DNA of 64,000 nucleotides from Metallyticus violacea (lineage: Eukaryota > Arthropoda > Insecta > Mantodea > Metallyticidae). This document shows positions 56,789-64,000 of this stretch, piece by piece; the stretch's first letter is position 1; each line of letters begins with the position of its first letter. Where the stretch lies: contig CM060837.1 in assembly GCA_030762175.1 (NCBI GenBank), forward strand, positions 5,573,501 through 5,637,500, given 5' to 3'. The notes beneath the pieces are model-generated. The model had not been told where the DNA came from. It searched no databases and saw only the letters and a list, made by a program, of their open reading frames with translations. The position numbers and the translations under genes were made by a program.

Positions 56789-56799
56789 ATGGAGATGAT

Positions 56800-57250
56800 G
56801 AAAGGATAAAAGTTCCTAACACATTTGAAAGATACATGCTGCATTAACAGAGAACAAAAATTGTGGGTTACACAGCAACAGGCACAAGTAAAGCTGGAGA
56901 CTTTATGGAAGGATGTGTTACTACATCAGGAAAAGTTGACATTTTATTATATATACACACACACACTCCCTCTATATCTTAGGTCTTTCGAATCCAACTC
57001 TGGCTGGATATAACATTTAGGGAAAGAGCCTTTTTTTTTTTTTTGAGATCTTTTCTTCTCTTGTATTAGTTATGATCTTATAGCAAGTGAATATTTATTT
57101 TTAATGATAAAACAACTTTAATAGGAATGTTTCATTCCAAAAATTCTTTTCCTAACAAATCTTTTTATCTTATGTATCATTATTGTCCATTGTCTGTGAT
57201 GCCAGAGTCTGAAAAATGGACATTAAATACTAGTAAAAAAAATGGCAATT
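56800..57250. other. No recognised feature
   Basis: AT-rich with a T tract at 57031-57044. Confidence 0.45.
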
Positions 57251-57254
57251 TCCC

Positions 57255-57540
57255 ATTTTGATTTTTTTTTAATGCTCATTTTTATTACTGTGACACCACA
57301 GGTGGTTAACACTGATGATATATGAGATGAAATGGGGAAGGATTTTTTTGTTTTTTTAAGGAAGGAAATGTCCCAGGCCTAAGTTTAGTGTACCTCCCCA
57401 GCATTTGCCAGTTAAGGGGACTGAGGAAAACTTGGAAAAAACCTCAGTCGGGGAGGACAGTCCTGGTAGGATTGAAACTCCAGATCTCCTGCTCACGAGT
57501 CTGTGCCTTAATGACCTTGGCCACCTATAGCAGTCAAACT
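57255..57540 (-). mobile_element. SINE family A, copy 3
   Basis: Minus-strand head GCTATAGGTGGCCAAGGTCA. The B box is degraded (GAGTTTCAATCC). The body is the same as copies at 3870 and 48552 (CTTAGGCCTGGGACATTTCC), and the tail ends TAAAAATGAGCATT. Target duplications were not clear. Confidence 0.82.
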
Positions 57541-59205
57541 CTCCTTTTGATGCTGGATAAATGGAAATAAATCTTTTTCTTGCTTCTTGCTTTTTTGGGT
57601 ATCATTGTCAGCAGTGTATAGTTTAGGAATGAAAGTGATGTAGTTCATATCAAAGTAAATTATCTTACTAGGAAAAGAGTGTGCAGATGTATTGAGCACT
57701 TGCATCATAATTTCTTTATAAAACATAAACATTCATTGTGATGTAGAAAAGTGTGAAGCTGTCGACAAATGTCCTCATTACACCATAGTTTCACAGTCCA
57801 ACTTTAGATATAGTTTTGCCCTTTTGGTCTAACCTTAGCTTTATTATAAAGCTGAATTACCTCTGATTTTTTGTTTAATGTTTAAACTCTACATTGACAT
57901 AAGAATTCAGATTTGTTTTGTTCTTTGGGCTGAAATATCTTGTATGTCTTACTTCAATGTTATTTGATTGGAGTTTGTGTCTTTGGAATTGCTGAAGGCA
58001 CTGTTCCTATTTGTTATATTTAAAATTAGTAGCTTCTTTTTTTATTTGCATTCGTTTTGTTTTTATGTTGTTGCATAAGAAATAAAAATTCAAATTCAAT
58101 TTCTTCATTGTTCTACCAGATATTAAACTAACAACATACATAAAATAATAACCACATTTGAGATTTTGGGATGTATGAATAATTATAATACTTTTTACTG
58201 TAATCATGTGCAAATTATTTTATGATGGCTCCTTTAGTTTTTCTTTTATACATGGTTAAATTTAGGCTACAATTTTGTTTATGTGCATATCTGTTTATAC
58301 AAAGAATGGAGTTATTAGAGGTTTTATATCAATCCAAGTAACTAAAAGACATGTTACTAAATGAATTGATAAAAATTAAAACAACTATAAATGTGACAAA
58401 TACTTATTAAATATTCAAAAGCATGCAGCATGCCATATCCACTTCATTGTAGCAATGCAACTGCATTTTTGGCTGAGTCTTAGGTAATCACAAATGCATC
58501 AATTGTATTGGTATTTTAACTGATAATCCTATAATTATTCCCATACACATATTTTATTTAAGAAACAAGTAATGTAATGAAAATAAAAAGCATATTTAAC
58601 TGCCTTGAAATATATCTAAAAAGCATAACTAAATGCCTTGAAATATTTCTTAAATTTAGCAAACAACATGTAGTTGTATGCATTGTTTGTAAATAGGTAA
58701 ATAAATTTCAGAATGCAGCAACTGCTCTGGTTGATGTCCCTATTAAAAATTAAGAAATAAACTTGGCAGCAAACAATCTTTAAAAAGAAAGGGAAAAAAA
58801 TCGAAAGTTAACAAAAAAAGCACAAATGAAAATGAATTACTGTAAAAACAGCATATCCAGGTAAAATTAATAAAACAGAAATTGTAGAAAATCTTAATAA
58901 CAAATGCATTTAAGTGTAAAGAACATGTATATTTAATTACATAATATTATGGAGCATTGTATAAGAAGCACTAGAATCCAATGTACAATCAAAAGAAAAA
59001 AGAAATCTCGTTTATTGTTATGCAGTTGTATTTGAAAATACATAGATCTCTAGTTCTAAAGCCCCTTAATCTTCAAATTCCCAATATAGATGATGCCATT
59101 CCTTCTCTCTTATGCTTATTGCATCTTTCTCTTTTGAAACAATGCTGGTGTGATACTTATATCTGAGTAGGAGAGGAAAAAATTCTTCAGGTTGGCCTGG
59201 GTTAT
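57541..59205. other. No recognised feature
   Basis: AT-rich. A short direct repeat (TGCCTTGAAATAT) occurs twice near 58602-58646. No coding signal. Confidence 0.45.
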
Positions 59206-61410
59206 TTATTTATATATTATTTGTTCCTTCAGGTTTTCAATGATCCTGCCAATATGAAAAGTTGGTAAGGTACTTATATCTAAAGGGGGGACGTTATTTT
59301 TTTCTCAAGGTGTTACATGGTTCTGCCAATGATTTCCTCCTCTCATTTTTATCCCAAGTTTTCTTCAATTCTGCTATGTGAAATGTTGGTCAGGTAGGGA
59401 AAAGAAAATATCCTCCAGGTTTTCTGCGATTCTCATGGTGGTTATTTATTTATTATTTTGTTTCCTCCAGATTTTGCTGATCCTGCCAATGTGAAAAGCT
59501 GGGGAGATATTTTCAAGGTATTTGTTTTTAGGAGGTCTGTTTTATTTTATGCCTTTAATGTCATGTTGTTATATCTGGAATGGGAAGTGAGTTCTGCCCC
59601 CCCCCCCCATTTTATTATTATCTCCTCTGATGTGAAGATTTGATGCAGTATTTTTATTTGGGAGTAAATGGGGAGAGGGAAAAAACATTCTAGGTTTACC
59701 TTGGTTTTGCTGATTTTGTTTTTCTTCTTCTTTGGTCCTGCTGATGTGATATGTGGTGAGGTATGTATATTTGGGAAAGGGAAAAATAAACTTTCTCCAG
59801 GTTTTCCATAGTTCTGCTGTTATTTTTTTAATTTATTTTATTTTTTGTTTCTTTTTCTTTTTCCTCTAGTTTGTACTGCTGGTATCAATTGCTTTTTGGG
59901 TATTTATATCTGGGGAGAAATGCATTTTCCCTGGGTTGGGCCTTTACCCGCCCTCTCTCCCTCCCTCCTCTAATTGGCCCTACTAATGATATGCTAATGA
60001 GATAATGTAAAGAACAAACAAAAAAAAATACATTTCTCCAATTCTGCTGGTGTTTTTTTTCTCCCCTAGTCTATCCTGCCGATGTGAAATGCTAGTGAGG
60101 GGGGGAAAACACTTTTTCTCCAGGCTTTATTTGTTTTGTGGATGTGAAATGTTAGTGAGGTAGTTATGTTTGGGGAAAAAAAGAAGAAGAAAAATGTTTT
60201 CTTCTTCTTTTTCTCTTTCTTTTTTCTTTTTATTTCTTTCCTTTTGTTTTTTACTGGTAACTTAGCTATATTCGGGAGGAAAGAAAAAATAATTGTCCAG
60301 GTTCTGCTTTTGTATATATGTTTATATGGGAGAGGGAAAAAATTCTCCATGATTTTGCGGTTCTGCAGATGTGAAATACTTTTGAGGTAGTTCATATTTG
60401 GAGGCAGTGAAAAGCAAATCTAACTTTGCTAGGCTTCTAGGCTTTGCTGATTTTTGTATTTTCAGCAGTTGGTACTGGTGATGTGAATTGGTTTGGTATT
60501 TATATATGGTCTTGCTGGTGTAAATTGTTGGTGAGGTATTTATATCTGAAATTGGGGGGGGGGGGGGAATTCTACGTTTTTCTACTGATTATTCTCTCGT
60601 TTCTCTGTAGTCTATCATGTTGAAGTGAGTCGGTTTTTTTTTTTTTTTTCCCCTTTTTCCCTCTTCCGCTTAAGTTGGCCCTGCTGATAAAAATATTTGT
60701 TAGACTTCTTTCCTGTAGTTTTTTGTTTAAAATTGAATCTGAATTTATTTCCAACAAGTACAACAACATTACAATAAAATGTGCATGTTCATTTTGTACC
60801 CTAGTCTCCATTACTGAACCTTTCTGTAATGTCCAATAACCAGGCTAACACTCTAAATACATTATGTATACTTCTAATAAATACAACTAAATACATTCAG
60901 TTAATTTGCTACAGTGCTAACCACATTATGTTTACTCCCAATATATAACAACTAATCAGTAAATTCTCCTAAAAATCAGGTTACCATGATAACCAACTTT
61001 ATATATATTCTTTTAGAACTGAATCATTTGGCAAAATTTGTTCCTATAGTGAGTCAAACTGATGTGAATTGCTGTTGAGGTTATTTATGTAAGGGAAAGG
61101 GGAGGAATGCAAAAAGGAAAAACATTTTTGTAGCTTTTCCTGGTTTCCATATGTGTATGGTCTAGCTTCTTGCCATAGAAGAACTGCAGTAGTTTGAAAT
61201 ATAGCAATTTCAAGTATGACTTTATCTAAATGTTTTATCCTTATCTACTTTTATTATTACTGTTAATTTTTATATATATATTTTTTTTGTGGCCTTACTT
61301 GGTTCTGGTGGTGAGGCAATAATATCTTTTGGGAGGGTGGGAAAATTATAGACATGGGGTACTTACATTTGAGATGAAAGAAGAAGGAAAAGTATTTTCC
61401 CATGTTTTGT

Positions 61411-61468
<58 letters not shown>

Positions 61469-63720
61469 CAAAGCTTTTTTTTTTTCCTTCTCTCCCTCTA
61501 GTTGGTTCTGCTAATAGGAATTGCTAGTAAAGTATTTATATCATGAAGAGCAGAAAAGGCACTTTTTCCTAGCTTTTAAATTCTCCCCCACCCTTTTTTT
61601 TCCCCTTCATTCAGTTCTGTTAGAGTGAATTGCTAGTAAATGCTGGTGAGGTAGATTTTTATGAGAAAAAAAAAGTAAAAGATATTCTTCCAGTTTTCCT
61701 AAGTTGGTTTTGTTGGTCCTATTAATATGAATTATTGGTCACATATTTTTATCTAGGAGAGGGGGGGGGGGGACTGGCAAAACAAGGAAAACTTAGATTT
61801 TTTTTTTTTTTCCCCCACTTTCCTGATTGTGCATGAATTGTTTGTGAGGTATTTATATATGGGGGTTGAGGGTGGAGCGAATTTCTGTAGCCTTACCTTA
61901 TACATTTCAAATGCTGGTGAGGTAGTAATATTTGGGAGAGGAAAATATAAATGAAAGAGAAATATATTCTAAATTTTTTTCCTTTTTTTTTTTATCATAT
62001 AGTTTTGTCCTGTTGACATGCAATGTTTATCAGGTATTTGTCCTTGGTTCTGCTGGTTTTTCTTTCTTTCTTCCATCCTAGTCTGTTTTGCATGTGAAAC
62101 TCTGTTGAGGTATTTACATATAGGAGGGGGGAAAATAAAATTTCTATGGGGTTTTCTGTTTCTGCAGATATGAAATGCTAGTGAACTAGTTACATTTTCA
62201 AGTAAAGAAAAAAAGAACATCATTTTCCAGATCATTCTAGGTTGTGCGGATTTTTTTTTTTCATCCCCTTTAGTTGGTTCTGTTGATGTGAAATGTTGGT
62301 GAGGCATTCATATTTGGAAGGGCTCTCCCTTTAGTTGGTCATGTATTTATATCTGGGAGGGGGAACAAAAAATTAGTTTTCTAGGTTTTCCTTGATTTGC
62401 CAATTTCCCCCACCCCTGCTATTTGTCTTTTATTTTTCTGCAGGGTTATTTCGGGTTGTGCACTTTTGAATTGCTTGTGAGGTGTTTACATCTGGGGAGA
62501 ACATTTCTCTAGGCTTACCTGGTTCTGCAGATGTGGTGGTTATATTTGTGAGAAAAGAAAGAAAGAAAATTATCAAAGTTTTTCTAGACTCTCTCTCTCT
62601 CTCTCTCTCGTTGGTCCTGCTAATGAGAATTTCTGGTGAGGTATTTATATTAGGGAGGGGGAATGCACAGTTTGCTAGGTTTTCCTTTGTTTTGCTGATT
62701 TATTTTTTTATCCTTCTAGTCACTTATGCAAAGTGAATTCCAAATGAAATATCTATTTATGGGAGAGGACAAACATAATTATAATAATTACTAAATAAAT
62801 ATAATAAAAAACATATTTTCAGGTTTTCCTGAGTTCTACTGTTTTTTATTTTGCTTCTAGTATGTTCTGGTATTGTGACGTACTAGTGTGGTATTTAAAT
62901 TTGGGATGGTGGGAATTAATAGCCTCTCTCAATTCTCCAGATATGAAATGCTATAAAGTTATATTTGAGAGGGGGGAAAGAAAAGGAAAATATTTTCTTC
63001 AGAATTTCCTAATTTCTGCTAATTTTTGTTTCTTTTCTTACTTTAGTTGATCCTGTTGATGTGCATTGTTGGTCACAATGTTTCAGGTTTTCATGGGTTC
63101 TACTGTTTCCCCCTCCTCTAGTTGTGAGGCATTTATGTTTGGGAAGGGAGAAAAAATGAAAAAGAAAAATATTCTTCTGGTTTTTCTAAGCTCTGCTGAT
63201 TCCCCCCCCGCTCGTTGGTCCTGTTGATGTGCATTGTTGGTTACATATTTATGTGAGAAAGGGAAAAGAAACTAAATTATTTTTGTAGATTTTGTTGTTT
63301 TGCCCCATACGCTTTTTTGTACATGTGAATTTCTCCTTTTGGTTCATATCTTTGGAAGGGGGAGGGTTTCTGTAGGCTTAACTGGTTCTGCAGATGTGAA
63401 AATGTAAGTGTGGTATTTATATTTGGGAAGGTCAAGGGAAGTTCTAATATTTCCTGACTCTACAGATGTCAAATGCTGGTGAGGTAGTTATATGTTGTAG
63501 GGGCTGCTGATGTGAATTGTTTGTGGGTATTCAGGCTTTTCTGGTTTTGCAAATGTGAATTGCTTGTAAGGTGTTTATATTTGGGTGGGGGGAAGGATAT
63601 TTCTTTAGGTTTACCTGTTTCCGCAGATGGGAAAATGGTATTTATATCTTGGAGGGGAGGAGGAGAAATTTTAGTTTTTCCTGGCTCTATAGATATCAAC
63701 TGTGATGAGGTAGTTTTATG
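59206..63720 (+). repeat. Long degenerate satellite-like tandem array
   Basis: Dozens of imperfect units, typically 80-120 bp apart, share fixed landmarks. A pyrimidine tract often ends in CTAG, followed by TTGGTCCTGCTGATGTGAA and CTGGTGAGGTATTTATATTT, then GGGAGGGGGAAAA-like purines, then TTTTCCTGGTTCTGC. Good examples lie near 60070, 60130, 60360, 60510, 61505, 61905, 62100, 62285, 62640 and 63480. A gap near 60700-61040 lacks units. The same unit occurs at 30690-31205 in the same orientation. No continuous ORF exists; lysine- or phenylalanine-rich frames here come from homopolymer tracts. Homopolymers of G, T and A inside it are long. Confidence 0.8.
61412..61468. repeat. (ATT)n microsatellite
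   Basis: About 19 ATT units inside the satellite-like array. Confidence 0.97.
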
Positions 63721-64000
63721 TTATGTATATACAAGGTGAGGCATTTAATTGCCAAACAAAGGGTAAAATGAAAAAATGCTTGAGATAAATTTTGAAGTAC
63801 TCTTATGAGGACATAAGATTGCGATCTTAACTTGTACATGAAATGCCATTCGCAATGTTATTTCAAGGTCTTTTTTTTTTTTAATGAAATGGTGTATACT
63901 TTTTTTTCCCCCTGGAAATGGAAAGAGTATTGAAGTTTCAGTGTGAAAGTTCTAGTACATGTTTCAGATAGGGGTGATAAATGATGAGATATTGTATAAA

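Noticed and set aside
60066..60395. Lysine-rich frame in the satellite array
   Set aside because: Made of A/T homopolymers within tandem units.
1..64000. CRISPR arrays, bacterial operons, rRNA genes
   Set aside because: None seen; the sequence has eukaryotic repeat content throughout.

Overview
The window is AT-rich eukaryotic DNA from a repeat-dense genome. Dense mariner-family transposons, tRNA-headed SINEs with target-site duplications, Penelope-like elements (PLEs), a THAP-bearing terminal-inverted-repeat (TIR) element, long trinucleotide repeats and no bacterial-type gene packing point to an animal, most likely an arthropod and probably a large-genome insect (inference from repeat content only). 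I found no intact host protein-coding gene. Almost everything recognisable is a mobile element, and nearly all copies are broken by stops, frameshifts and deletions.

Layout. 0.5-10 kb: a mariner graveyard (inverted pair at 0.55-1.7 kb; TIR-bounded copies at 2489-3549 and 8644-9841; others at 4.9-6.1 and 7.0-8.0 kb) with two SINE families, one copy sitting inside a mariner. 10.2-13.3 kb: a transposase-derived ORF resembling the Mutator-like domain family, split by a GC-richer 1.8 kb insertion. 14.6-15.3 kb: a degenerate tandem array. 15.7-17.8 kb: an element with about 31-bp TIRs around a frameshifted THAP domain. 18.9-21.6 kb: SINEs, mariners and a PLE scrap. 25-31 kb and 36-40 kb: PLE copies with reverse transcriptase and GIY-YIG remnants. 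40.2-47.8 kb: a TIR element (here 'X', four copies or parts), LINE reverse transcriptase remnants and a direct duplication of about 1.6 kb. 48-56.8 kb: more PLE pieces, foldback structures and SINEs. 59.2-63.7 kb: a long, very degenerate satellite-like array, with a small outpost at 30.7-31.2 kb.

The most interesting signal is a set of eight short hammerhead-ribozyme-like motifs in or beside PLE remnants (25.05, 25.62, 28.95, 43.31, 48.08, 48.33, 51.63 and 54.69 kb). Each has a CTGATGA-like core, one extra T, a stem II whose two arms change together from copy to copy, then a GAAACATGTC-like segment. Several sit in inverted-repeat or palindromic contexts, including a 148-bp near-perfect foldback inserted in one PLE. 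A GTAAGT-like word follows most of them. PLE-borne hammerheads are an established phenomenon; the shared extra nucleotide, the foldback packaging and the trailing donor-like word are what deserve a second look. All identifications come from reading and hand translation; no database search was run.
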